This document shows positions 1 to 6,580 of a stretch of DNA of 10,575 bases, piece by piece (the first letter of the stretch is position 1; each line of letters begins with the position of its first letter). Source of the DNA: Tardiphaga sp. (GTDB lineage Bacteria; Pseudomonadota; Alphaproteobacteria; Rhizobiales; Xanthobacteraceae); NCBI GenBank assembly GCA_028290325.1, contig JAQGJY010000163.1, positions 1 through 10,575 of the forward strand. The letters are read 5' to 3'. A program made the translations under genes and the position numbers. The notes under the pieces are model-generated. The model was not told where the DNA came from. It searched no databases and was given only the letters and a program-made list of their open reading frames with translations.

Positions 1-747
1 GAGCTGTTCGGCATCGAGCAATCGGCCGACGGCCTGCAGCAGCGCAAGCCCGGCGCGCTGGAGGAGGCGCATGGCGGCACCTTGTTCATCGACGAGATCG
101 GCGATCTGCCGCGCGAGACCCAGAACAAGATTCTGCGCGTGTTGGTCGATCAGACCTTCCAGCGCTCGGGCGGCACCGCGAAGATCAATGTCGATGTCCG
201 GATCATCTCATCGACGGCGCGCAATCTCGAAGAGGAAATCGCCGAGGGCCGTTTCCGCGAAGACCTCTATCATCGGCTGTCGGTGGTGCCGATCCGCGTG
301 CCGCCTTTGTCCGAGCGCCGCGAGGACATCCCCGAATTGATCGACTATTTCATGGAGCAGATTTCCGTCGCGACCGGCCTGCCGAAACGCAAGATCGGCG
401 AGGATGCGATGGCGGTGCTGCAATCGCATGTCTGGCCCGGCAACGTCCGCCAGCTTCGCAACAACGTCGAGCGGGTGATGATCCTGGCGGGCGGCGGTCC
501 GGAAGTCGTCATCAGTGCGGACATGCTGCCGCAGGATGTCGGCTCGATGGTGCCGGCGATGCCGACCTCGACCAATGGCGAGCACATCATGGGCTTGCCG
601 CTGCGAGAGGCGCGCGAGGTGTTCGAGCGCGATTATCTGATCGCGCAGATCAGCCGTTTCTCCGGCAACATCTCGCGCACGGCGGAGTTCGTCGGCATGG
701 AGCGCTCGGCGCTGCATCGCAAGCTCAAGGCGTTGGGCGTGGGGTAG
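1..747 (+). CDS. ntrX: Nitrogen-regulation response regulator NtrX, C-terminal part (5' end outside window)
   Basis: The frame is open from base 1 and ends at TAG 745-747, giving 248 residues. Most of the AAA+ domain is present: Walker B GGTLFIDE (25-32), the arginine-finger segment RFREDLYHRL (84-93) and the sensor-2 segment WPGNVRQLRNNVER (145-158). A Fis-type helix-turn-helix follows at about 222-246 (GNISRTAEFVGMERSALHRK). The receiver domain and Walker A lie upstream of the window. NtrX is the DNA-binding partner of the sensor kinase NtrY and acts in nitrogen and redox control. The stretch after ELFG, where sigma-54 activators carry GAFTGA, reads IEQSADGLQQRKPGALEEA and has no such motif, as known for alphaproteobacterial NtrX. 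The downstream neighbours (aminotransferase, hfq, hflX) support NtrX over NtrC. Confidence 0.93.
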   Translation, partial: ELFGIEQSADGLQQRKPGALEEAHGGTLFIDEIGDLPRETQNKILRVLVDQTFQRSGGTAKINVDVRIISSTARNLEEEIAEGRFREDLYHRLSVVPIRVPPLSERREDIPELIDYFMEQISVATGLPKRKIGEDAMAVLQSHVWPGNVRQLRNNVERVMILAGGGPEVVISADMLPQDVGSMVPAMPTSTNGEHIMGLPLREAREVFERDYLIAQISRFSGNISRTAEFVGMERSALHRKLKALGVG

Positions 748-791
748 GGCACACCGACACGTTTTGGAAAAGCGTCGGCGGCGCGCTGCCG

Positions 792-807
792 CTCCCCGCT
801 GGGGGAG
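792..807. terminator. Short GC hairpin after ntrX, possible terminator or dispersed-repeat remnant
   Basis: A perfect 6-bp stem, CTCCCC (792-797) and GGGGAG (802-807), closes a GCTG loop 45 bases after the ntrX stop. No T-run follows, so it is not a classical intrinsic terminator. Similar CTCCCC...GGGGAG inverted repeats are scattered between genes in related genomes (from memory), so a repeat remnant is an alternative. Confidence 0.35.
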
Positions 808-890
808 AGGTGAGGCAGCATCCGTTGGACCGATCATCCCGAACCCGAAGACCAGATCGTCTGCTCTCATCCCACGTATTACGGAAACCC

Positions 891-1748
891 ATGTCACGCA
901 TCGCCTATGTCAACGGCCAGTACGAACTGATGGGCGCGGCCAGCGTCCATATCGAGGATCGCGGCTATCAATTCGCCGACGGCGTCTATGAGGTCTGTGA
1001 AATTCGCGGCGCGAAGATCATCGATTTCACCAAACACATGACGCGGCTGCAACGCTCATTGCGCGAGTTGCGGATCGCGATGCCGATGGCGCTCGCGGCG
1101 TTGCAGATCGTGATGCAGGAGGTGGTGCGCCGTAACCGCGTCCGCAGCGGCATCGTCTATCTGCAGGTCAGTCGCGGCGTGTCGCGGCGCGATCACGCGT
1201 TCCCGACGCATCCGGTCGCGCCGAGCGTCGTCGTCACGGCGCGCGGCATCAGCCCGCAGAAAGGCAGCGACACCGCCGCGCGCGGCATCAAGGTGATCAC
1301 GCACGCGGAGAATCGCTGGCCGCGCGTGGACATCAAATCCGTATCGCTGCTGCCCAACGTGCTCGCCAAGCAGGCGGCGCGGGAGCAAGGCGCAAGCGAA
1401 GCGTGGTATGTCGACGCACAGGGTTTTGTCACCGAAGGCGCGTCGAGCAATGCCTGGATCATCACCAAGGACGACCGCGTCGTCACCCGTTCGGCCGACA
1501 GCGGCATCCTCGCCGGCATCACCCGGGCCGTGCTGATCGACGTGCTTGCCGCCATGCAACTGAAGCTGGAGGAGCGCCCGTTCACGCCGGCCGAGGCGGC
1601 GGCGGCGAAGGAAGCGTTCGTCACCGCGTCGAGCCAGATCGTGATGCCAGTCGTCGCCATCGACAACCAACCGATCGGCGATGGCCGTCCGGGCGCGATC
1701 GCGCGTCGTCTGCGCGAGGAATTTCACCGTTTCGCGGAAGCCGTGTAA
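891..1748 (+). CDS. dat: D-amino-acid aminotransferase (class IV PLP aminotransferase)
   Basis: A 285-residue protein of normal family length. It belongs to fold-type IV PLP enzymes, which include D-alanine transaminase and branched-chain aminotransferase. Visible landmarks are the N-terminal segment DRGYQFADGVYE (23-34), the probable Schiff-base lysine K149 in DIKSVSLLPNVLAKQ, the cofactor-binding segment VTEGASSNAW (180-189) with E182, and GITRAVL (209-215). The K149-to-E182 spacing of 33 resembles Lys145/Glu177 of Bacillus D-amino-acid transaminase. The enzyme would exchange amino groups between D-amino acids and 2-oxoacids in the cytoplasm, for example to supply D-glutamate. The ATG at 891 is chosen because MSRIAYVNG is the usual family N-terminus; an upstream GTG at 810 adds residues without family character. 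The Shine-Dalgarno sequence is weak. Branched-chain or aminodeoxychorismate-lyase-like activity cannot be excluded. Location between ntrX and hfq is typical for the lineage. Confidence 0.87.
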   Translation: MSRIAYVNGQYELMGAASVHIEDRGYQFADGVYEVCEIRGAKIIDFTKHMTRLQRSLRELRIAMPMALAALQIVMQEVVRRNRVRSGIVYLQVSRGVSRRDHAFPTHPVAPSVVVTARGISPQKGSDTAARGIKVITHAENRWPRVDIKSVSLLPNVLAKQAAREQGASEAWYVDAQGFVTEGASSNAWIITKDDRVVTRSADSGILAGITRAVLIDVLAAMQLKLEERPFTPAEAAAAKEAFVTASSQIVMPVVAIDNQPIGDGRPGAIARRLREEFHRFAEAV

Positions 1749-1788
1749 TAATTCCGTGGGACGGGACGTGCAACTTGCCCAATCCGGC

Positions 1789-1817
1789 TTGCCTAAAAAG
1801 CCCGCCTGGCCTCTAAT
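1789..1817 (+). promoter_or_regulatory. Predicted sigma-70-type promoter of hfq-hflX
   Basis: TTGCCT (1789-1794, 4/6 to TTGACA) is followed by an exact 17-base spacer and TCTAAT (1812-1817, 5/6 to TATAAT). It lies in the 203-base gap after the aminotransferase stop. Transcription would begin near 1824, giving an hfq leader of about 128 nucleotides. Prediction by eye only. Confidence 0.5.
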
Positions 1818-1915
1818 CATCACAACCTGTGCTGGAGAAAGGGACATCTCCGGACATCAGGCCGTCTGAACCGCATCCAGAGACCCCGAAGAGGGCATCG
1901 GGTGCGACTTCCGGC

Positions 1916-1951
1916 ATAAAAACAAACAAACGAGACTGCGGGACAAAAACA
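1916..1951 (+). promoter_or_regulatory. A-rich leader segment and ribosome binding site of hfq (possible Hfq autoregulatory site)
   Basis: Two A-rich tracts (1916-1930 and 1943-1951) flank the weak Shine-Dalgarno GGGA (1940-1943) just before the ATG at 1952. They can be read as successive A-purine-N or A-A-N triplets, the kind of sequence the distal face of Hfq binds. Autoregulation of hfq translation is known in E. coli; its operation here is inferred. Confidence 0.35.
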
Positions 1952-2200
1952 ATGGCGGCCGACCGCGCACAAAATCTACAGGACACCTTCCTCAACCACG
2001 TTCGCAAAACCAAGACCCCGTTGACGATCTTCCTCGTCAATGGCGTCAAGCTGCAAGGCATCGTCACGTGGTTCGACAATTTCTGTCTGCTGCTGCGCCG
2101 CGACGGCCATTCGCAGCTTGTCTATAAGCACGCGATCTCGACGATCATGCCGGGCGCGCCGATTCAATTGTTCGAAGGTGGCGAGGACGCACCAAGTTGA
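1952..2200 (+). CDS. hfq: RNA-binding chaperone Hfq
   Basis: An 82-residue protein with the whole Sm-like fold of Hfq: N-terminal helix NLQDTFLNHVRK, Sm1 strands PLTIFLVNGVKLQGIVTWFD, and the Sm2 signature YKHAISTIMP. Hfq forms a hexameric ring that pairs small RNAs with mRNAs. The C-terminal tail after Sm2 is short, as is usual in alphaproteobacteria. The ATG at 1952 is chosen because MAADRAQNLQDTFL matches the family start and GGGA lies 8 bases upstream; the frame stays open upstream to a GTG at 1829, but that extension has no Hfq character. hflX begins 11 bases after the stop, the classical hfq-hflX pair. A promoter is predicted at 1789-1817. Confidence 0.97.
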   Translation: MAADRAQNLQDTFLNHVRKTKTPLTIFLVNGVKLQGIVTWFDNFCLLLRRDGHSQLVYKHAISTIMPGAPIQLFEGGEDAPS

Positions 2201-2211
2201 AGGCTGACTGA

Positions 2212-3627
2212 TTGGAACCCCGGACTTTCCAGGGGGACGCCGACCGTCCCCGCACCGAGCGAAGCGACCCGACTGGACGTGTTGTCGTCGTCGGTCCCTA
2301 TCTGCGGATGCGACGCGGCGAGGCCGAGCCGCAATCGGACAATCACGTTCCGGACAGATCGGCGCCGGACCGGGTTGTCCGCGACGCCCAGGCGCGGCTT
2401 GAAGAAGCCGCCGGTCTGGCGCGCGCGATTGATCTCGTCATCGCGGAAGCGGTGCTGACCCCGCTCAGCCAGATCAGACCCGCGACCTATCTCGGCAAGG
2501 GCAAGGTCGAGGACATCGAGATCCTCATCAAGACGCACGAGGCCGATCTCGTGGTGATGGATTGCGCGTTGTCGCCGATCCAGCAGCGCAACCTTGAGAA
2601 GGCCTGGAATACCAAGGTGCTCGATCGCACCGGACTCATTCTGGAAATCTTCGGCCGCCGCGCCAAGACCAAGGAAGGGTCGTTGCAGGTCGAACTCGCG
2701 CATCTGAATTATCAGCGCAGCCGGCTGGTGCGGTCGTGGACCCATCTGGAACGGCAGCGCGGCGGCTTCGGTTTCATGGGCGGACCGGGCGAAACCCAGA
2801 TCGAGGCGGACCGCCGGCTGATCGGCGATCGCATCTCGCGGTTGGAAGCCGAGATCGCCAAGGTGCAGGCGACGCGGCGGCTGCATCGCGCCGGCCGCAA
2901 GCGCGTGCCGTATCGTGTCGTGGCGCTGGTCGGTTATACGAACGCCGGCAAATCGACGCTGTTCAATCGCCTGACCCGCGCCGACGTGCAGGCGGCCGAC
3001 ATGCTGTTCGCCACGCTCGATCCAACCTTGCGGGCGTTGACGCTGCCGCATGGCGGCAAGGCCATGCTGTCGGATACGGTCGGCTTCATTTCAAATTTGC
3101 CGACCCAGCTTGTCGCGGCCTTTCGCGCCACGCTCGAAGAGGTGCTGGAGGCCGATGTCATCCTCCATGTCCGCGATATCGCGCACGAGGACGCGGACGC
3201 ACAGCAGAGCGACGTCGATGCGGTGCTGCGCCAGCTCGGGATCGATCCTGAAGCCGGCAAGGGCATCATCGAAGTCTGGAACAAGATCGATCGCTTCACG
3301 CCGGAGCAGCGCGAGAATTTGCAGAACATCGCGACCCGACGCGACGCCGCGCATCCGTGTTTTCTGGTCTCGGCGGAAACCGGTGAGGGCGTCGACGATC
3401 TGCTGTTGGCGATCGAGCAGCGCCTCGCGGCGACGCGCTTCGCGCTGGACCTGACGATCGACGCCGCCGATGGCGCGGGGGTGAGCTGGCTGCATCGCAA
3501 TGCCGAAGTGCTCGCCAAGGAATTGCAAAACGGCCGCTATGCCATGACGGTGCGCGTCGATGAGACCAAGCGGGATTTGGTCATCAACAAGTATGGCGCG
3601 GTGCTGCACGAGGATGCGGGCGAGTAA
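2212..3627 (+). CDS. hflX: Ribosome-associated GTPase HflX
   Basis: A 471-residue HflX GTPase. The N-terminal domain (about 22-150) contains the family segment YLGKGKVEDI (93-102). The linker holds GGPGETQIEADRR (190-202), then a coiled stretch with RRLHR (222-226). The G domain carries G1 GYTNAGKS (241-248), G3 DTVGF (288-292), G4 NKID (357-360) and G5 SAETGEG (387-393). HflX binds the 50S subunit and rescues or splits stalled and hibernating ribosomes, notably after heat stress. The TTG at 2212 directly follows an in-frame TGA (2209-2211), so no earlier start exists. The next in-frame ATG (2308) would remove the conserved GRVVVVGPYL segment. AAGG (2200-2203) may serve as ribosome binding site. 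Probably translated with hfq from one mRNA. Confidence 0.95.
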   Translation: MEPRTFQGDADRPRTERSDPTGRVVVVGPYLRMRRGEAEPQSDNHVPDRSAPDRVVRDAQARLEEAAGLARAIDLVIAEAVLTPLSQIRPATYLGKGKVEDIEILIKTHEADLVVMDCALSPIQQRNLEKAWNTKVLDRTGLILEIFGRRAKTKEGSLQVELAHLNYQRSRLVRSWTHLERQRGGFGFMGGPGETQIEADRRLIGDRISRLEAEIAKVQATRRLHRAGRKRVPYRVVALVGYTNAGKSTLFNRLTRADVQAADMLFATLDPTLRALTLPHGGKAMLSDTVGFISNLPTQLVAAFRATLEEVLEADVILHVRDIAHEDADAQQSDVDAVLRQLGIDPEAGKGIIEVWNKIDRFTPEQRENLQNIATRRDAAHPCFLVSAETGEGVDDLLLAIEQRLAATRFALDLTIDAADGAGVSWLHRNAEVLAKELQNGRYAMTVRVDETKRDLVINKYGAVLHEDAGE

Positions 3628-3641
3628 ATAATCTCCGGGGC

Positions 3642-3656
3642 GCGCAGCACCTGCGC
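3642..3656. terminator. GC hairpin between hflX and mazG, possible terminator
   Basis: A perfect 6-bp stem GCGCAG (3642-3647) / CTGCGC (3651-3656) with a CAC loop, 14 bases after the hflX stop. There is no T-run on either strand. The rest of the 168-base gap between the convergent genes (3628-3795) shows no recognisable gene. Confidence 0.3.
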
Positions 3657-3795
3657 AGCGCAAGGCATGTCGCATCGCGTCGGGGTGTGCCGCGAAGCCG
3701 GAACCGTGTCGGAGACCCGCGTCCAGAGACTGCCGTCGCTACGGCCTCGGCTCCGCGAACGAGCGTATCGCATCTCGTCCGCCGCGCGCTGAACT

Positions 3796-4620
3796 TTACG
3801 CCTTCTCGCCCAGCTTCGCCGCATTCCACAGCGCGTCCATCTCCTCCAGCGAAGCCTCCCGCAAGGCGCGGCCCCGCGCCGCCAAGGCCCGTTCGATGAA
3901 CGCGAAGCGCCGCTCGAACTTCGCGTTGGTGCCGCGCAATGCCTGGTCAGGATCCGCGCCGACGTGACGCGCGAGATTAACCAGCGCGAACATCAGGTCG
4001 CCGGTCTCGGCCGCGATCTCAGTCTTGTCGCCGCGATCGAGCGCGGCTTCGATCTCGTCGGCTTCCTCGCGGATTTTCGCCAGCACAGCGCGCGGATCGT
4101 TCCAGTCGAAGCCGACCGACGCCGCCGCCTGCTGCAATTGCATCGCGCGGGTCAGAGCGGGCAGGCCGGCTTTCACCTTCGACAACAGCGATGACGACGC
4201 GAGAGCGGCCGCCGGATGGCGCGCGGCGCGCTCGGCTTTTTCCTCGGCCTTGATCCGGTCCCACGCACTCTTGACCCCGGCGGGGGCAATGTTGCCGTCG
4301 GCGTCGGCGAATACATGCGGGTGCCGCCGGATCAGTTTCTTCGTGATCGCCTCGACCACATCGGCGAACGCAAAAGCGTTCTGCTCCTCGGCCAGGCGGG
4401 CGTGATAGACCACCTGCAACAACAGATCGCCGAGTTCGTCGCAGAGATCCTGCATGTCGCCCTTGGCGATCGCGTCGGCAACCTCGTAGGCCTCCTCAAT
4501 CGTGTAAGGCGCGATCGTCGCGAAGGTTTGTTCGAGATCCCACGGACAGCCGGTCACCGGCGTCCGCAGCCGCGCCATGATCGCGATGAGTCGGGAGATA
4601 TCCTTGGACGGCGTCATCAT
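3796..4620 (-). CDS. mazG: Nucleoside triphosphate pyrophosphohydrolase MazG
   Basis: A 274-residue protein with two tandem MazG domains, close to the E. coli length of 263. Domain 1 shows LRTPVTGCPWDLEQTF (18-33), the acidic helix IEEAYEVADAI (41-51) and CDELGDLLLQVVYH (60-73). Domain 2 shows EEADEIEAAL (185-194) and AAETGDLMFALVN (203-215). The acidic E-E-x-x-E and E-x-x-D pairs bind magnesium. The enzyme converts NTPs and dNTPs to NMPs and pyrophosphate, cleaning the nucleotide pool and affecting the stringent response. The start is one of two tandem ATGs (4620 or 4617); AAGGG (4631-4627) lies 6 bases before the first, favouring it. It is convergent with hflX and divergent from queC, with an 81-base gap to queC. 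Confidence 0.95.
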   Translation of the reverse strand: MMTPSKDISRLIAIMARLRTPVTGCPWDLEQTFATIAPYTIEEAYEVADAIAKGDMQDLCDELGDLLLQVVYHARLAEEQNAFAFADVVEAITKKLIRRHPHVFADADGNIAPAGVKSAWDRIKAEEKAERAARHPAAALASSSLLSKVKAGLPALTRAMQLQQAAASVGFDWNDPRAVLAKIREEADEIEAALDRGDKTEIAAETGDLMFALVNLARHVGADPDQALRGTNAKFERRFAFIERALAARGRALREASLEEMDALWNAAKLGEKA

Positions 4621-4666
4621 GTCGGGCCCTTGTTGATGGCCTCTCTATGCGCCGGACGGCACCGGA

Positions 4667-4695
4667 TCGCCAGCCGCTTTCACCGATGCTAGAAT
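4667..4695 (+). promoter_or_regulatory. Predicted promoter of queC, implying a leaderless mRNA
   Basis: TCGCCA (4667-4672, 4/6) is followed by a 17-base spacer and TAGAAT (4690-4695, 5/6 to TATAAT). Only 6 bases separate the -10 box from the queC ATG at 4702, so transcription would start at or next to the A of the ATG. No Shine-Dalgarno sequence is seen, which agrees with a leaderless message. Confidence 0.45.
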
Positions 4696-4701
4696 GGTGC
4701 C

Positions 4702-5427
4702 ATGAGCAATTCCATCACCGACGCCACGGCCCTCGTATTGTTCTCCGGCGGACAGGATTCCGCGACCTGCCTGGCCTGGGCGCTGTCGCGTTACGCCCGC
4801 GTCGAGACGGTCGGCTTTCATTACGGCCAGCGCCATGCCATCGAACTCGATTGCCGCGCCCGGCTCCTCGACGGCCTGCGCGCGATCAAACCCGAATGGG
4901 CGTCGCGGCTCGGCGACAGCCACACGATCGACATCCCGACCTTGGGCACGATGTCGGAAACCTCGCTGACGCGCGACGTCGCGATCGAGATGGATGCGAC
5001 CGGATTGCCGAACAGCTTCGTGCCCGGGCGCAATCTGGTGTTTCTCACCTTCGCGGCGGCGCTGGCGTATCGGCGCGGCATTCTCGCTATCGTCGGCGGC
5101 ATGTGCGAGACGGATTATTCCGGCTATCCGGATTGTCGCGACGACACCATCAAGGCGCTGAATACGGCGCTCAATCTCGGCATGGCGAAACCGTTCCAAC
5201 TGCACACGCCGCTGATGTGGCTCGACAAGGCGGCGACATGGGCGCTGGCGCGGGATCTGGGCGGCGGCGCGCTGGTCGATCTCATTCGCGAGCATTCGCA
5301 CACCTGCTATCTTGGCGAACGCGGCACGCGGCATGAGTGGGGCTATGGCTGCGGCGTATGCCCGGCCTGCGCCTTGCGCGCCAAAGGCTGGCGGGAGTTC
5401 GCGGCAAAAACGGTGCGCCCGGACTGA
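4702..5427 (+). CDS. queC: 7-cyano-7-deazaguanine synthase QueC
   Basis: A 241-residue QueC of normal length. It converts 7-carboxy-7-deazaguanine to preQ0 with ATP and ammonia, a late step of queuosine precursor synthesis. The PP-loop SGGQDS (15-20) binds ATP. Further family segments are GFHYGQRHAIEL (38-49), NSFVPGRNLVF (104-114), GGMCETDYSGYPDCR (132-146) and PFQLHTPLMWLDK (164-176). Four zinc-binding cysteines are visible: C202, C217, C220 and C223. The ATG at 4702 gives the expected N-terminus a few residues before the PP-loop strand. No other queuosine gene (queD, queE, queF) lies in the window, so the pathway must be completed elsewhere. No Shine-Dalgarno sequence precedes it. Confidence 0.96.
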   Translation: MSNSITDATALVLFSGGQDSATCLAWALSRYARVETVGFHYGQRHAIELDCRARLLDGLRAIKPEWASRLGDSHTIDIPTLGTMSETSLTRDVAIEMDATGLPNSFVPGRNLVFLTFAAALAYRRGILAIVGGMCETDYSGYPDCRDDTIKALNTALNLGMAKPFQLHTPLMWLDKAATWALARDLGGGALVDLIREHSHTCYLGERGTRHEWGYGCGVCPACALRAKGWREFAAKTVRPD

Positions 5428-5559
5428 CCTGCCGCAACCCACGGCGGTGATTGCAGGCACAGCGTCATTTTCTGCGACGGCGCAGGGCCCAGTGGTCCTG
5501 AACATATATGATGGGCGTACTGTTTCCGGCCTTTGGGGGGACAATGGCTGAGCAACGCG

Positions 5560-5925
5560 CTAGCTGTGGAAATCCGCCTCGTGCAATTCGATCGCCATGC
5601 CGTGTGGCGTGCGGTCCGCCGCATGATCCCACGCATCGCGCGTGCGCTTCAACAGCTCGCGCGTCGCGACGCCCTTGTCGGCGACGAGGCGCTCCAGCGT
5701 CGCCAGCCAGTGCCAGTAATAGGTCTCGCCGGTGTCGGGATCGCCCGCCGCCTGCGCGCGCTTGATCTCGGCGGCCAGTGCCGCCGCCCATTCGGCCCAG
5801 GTGAACACGCCGCGCGCATGCAGCGTCAGGGTCATCGCGAAGGCCTGCGCCTGCCATGGCTCGGCAAACACCGGACCATCGACGTCGCGCGGCAGGCCGG
5901 GCAGGGCTGAGAGGACGTCGCTCAC
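5560..5925 (-). CDS. Nitrile hydratase accessory (activator) protein
   Basis: A 121-residue protein matching the nitrile hydratase accessory family (P14K/NhlE type, related to the N-terminal half of the beta subunit). Family segments are LPGLPRDVDGPVFAEPWQAQ, FTWAEWAAALAAEI, and GETYYWHWLATLERL. The last resembles the SSYYRKWLLGLEDML segment of the beta subunit upstream. In cobalt enzymes such proteins deliver or insert the metal into the alpha subunit by subunit exchange. The GTG at 5925 is chosen because it overlaps the beta-subunit stop by four bases (GTGA) and begins the conserved region; the frame is open further upstream, but that part is antisense-like reading of the beta gene. The stop is TAG (5562-5560). 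It is the last gene of the operon. Confidence 0.82.
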   Translation of the reverse strand: MSDVLSALPGLPRDVDGPVFAEPWQAQAFAMTLTLHARGVFTWAEWAAALAAEIKRAQAAGDPDTGETYYWHWLATLERLVADKGVATRELLKRTRDAWDHAADRTPHGMAIELHEADFHS

Positions 5926-6580
5926 GCCGGCTCCAGATAGGGCTCGAAGGCATCGACCGAAACCGTGACGGTCGGATCGCCATCGGGGCCCCACAATTCC
6001 GCGCCGTCGAACACGACCGTGTAAAGCCATTGCGGATCGTCGCCACCGCCATGCGCGGCGCTATCGGGAAACACGTGACAACCGTGGTCGCGCTCGACGG
6101 TCCCGAGATGCCCGCGCACATAACGCGGCAGGCGCGTATGCGTCGCCGGATGGATGTTTTTCGCGCGGACGCGATCGCCGGGCTTGAACATCGCAGCCCG
6201 CGGAGCCGGGCGGCCGAACTGCCCGCGCACCAACGTCGCCGGCACATTCTCGGGCGCGAGCGCCGCGCGCGTAACGGTTTCGGCGGCCGCAACGCCTGGC
6301 CGGCCGCCACCTCGTCCGCGCCAATGACGCCTCTGGCGACCAGCATGTCCTCGAGGCCGAGCAGCCACTTGCGATAGTAGCTGCTGGACAGATAGACAGC
6401 GGGCGGCAACGCCTCGCGATAATATCGCGAGCTGTCGATGTTGAAGGCGCCGGCCGCACCCATCGCGCGCACCATCGCCAGCACGCGGCCTTCCCATGGC
6501 GCATGAAACACCGGCTCGCCCGGTTCCGGCACGACACGGCCGAAGCCGTCCATGCCGCCCATGTCATGAACGCCGTTCAT
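5922..6580 (-). pseudogene. nthB: Nitrile hydratase beta subunit, interrupted by a one-base frameshift
   Basis: Two adjacent frames together make a full beta subunit. From the ATG at 6580 the first frame gives MNGVHDMGGMDGFGRV, then FHAPWEGRVLAMVRAMG and YLSSSYYRKWLLGLEDML, up to about AAGQALRPPKP. The C-terminal half is in the next frame: APENVPATLVRGQFGRPAP, then GDRVRAKNIHPATHTRLPRY, HGCHVFPDSAAHG and DAFEPYLEPA, ending at TGA 5924-5922. The span is 659 bases, one short of 220 codons, so a single lost base near 6255-6295 explains the break; this region has a CGCGCGCG run (6264-6271). The uncorrected first frame runs on to 5465, about 371 residues. The ATG overlaps the alpha-subunit stop (ATGA). 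The beta subunit forms the active heterodimer with alpha. A sequencing error is possible. Confidence 0.85.

Noticed and set aside
208..897. Leftward open frame of 229 residues opposite ntrX
   Set aside because: Rich in Arg, His and Ala with no motif; it is a GC-rich antisense shadow of ntrX.
1056..1847. Leftward open frame of 263 residues opposite the aminotransferase
   Set aside because: Composition is Arg/Asp/His-rich, typical of an antisense shadow; the rightward frame has catalytic motifs.
4621..4701. preQ1 riboswitch in front of queC
   Set aside because: The predicted promoter lies at the start codon, leaving no leader, and no C-rich hairpin plus A-rich tail arrangement was seen.
5465..6580. 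A single 371-residue leftward protein starting with the beta-subunit N-terminus
   Set aside because: Only about the first 100 residues resemble the family. The rest is arginine-rich out-of-frame reading of the beta and accessory genes, which have clear family sequence in the other frame.
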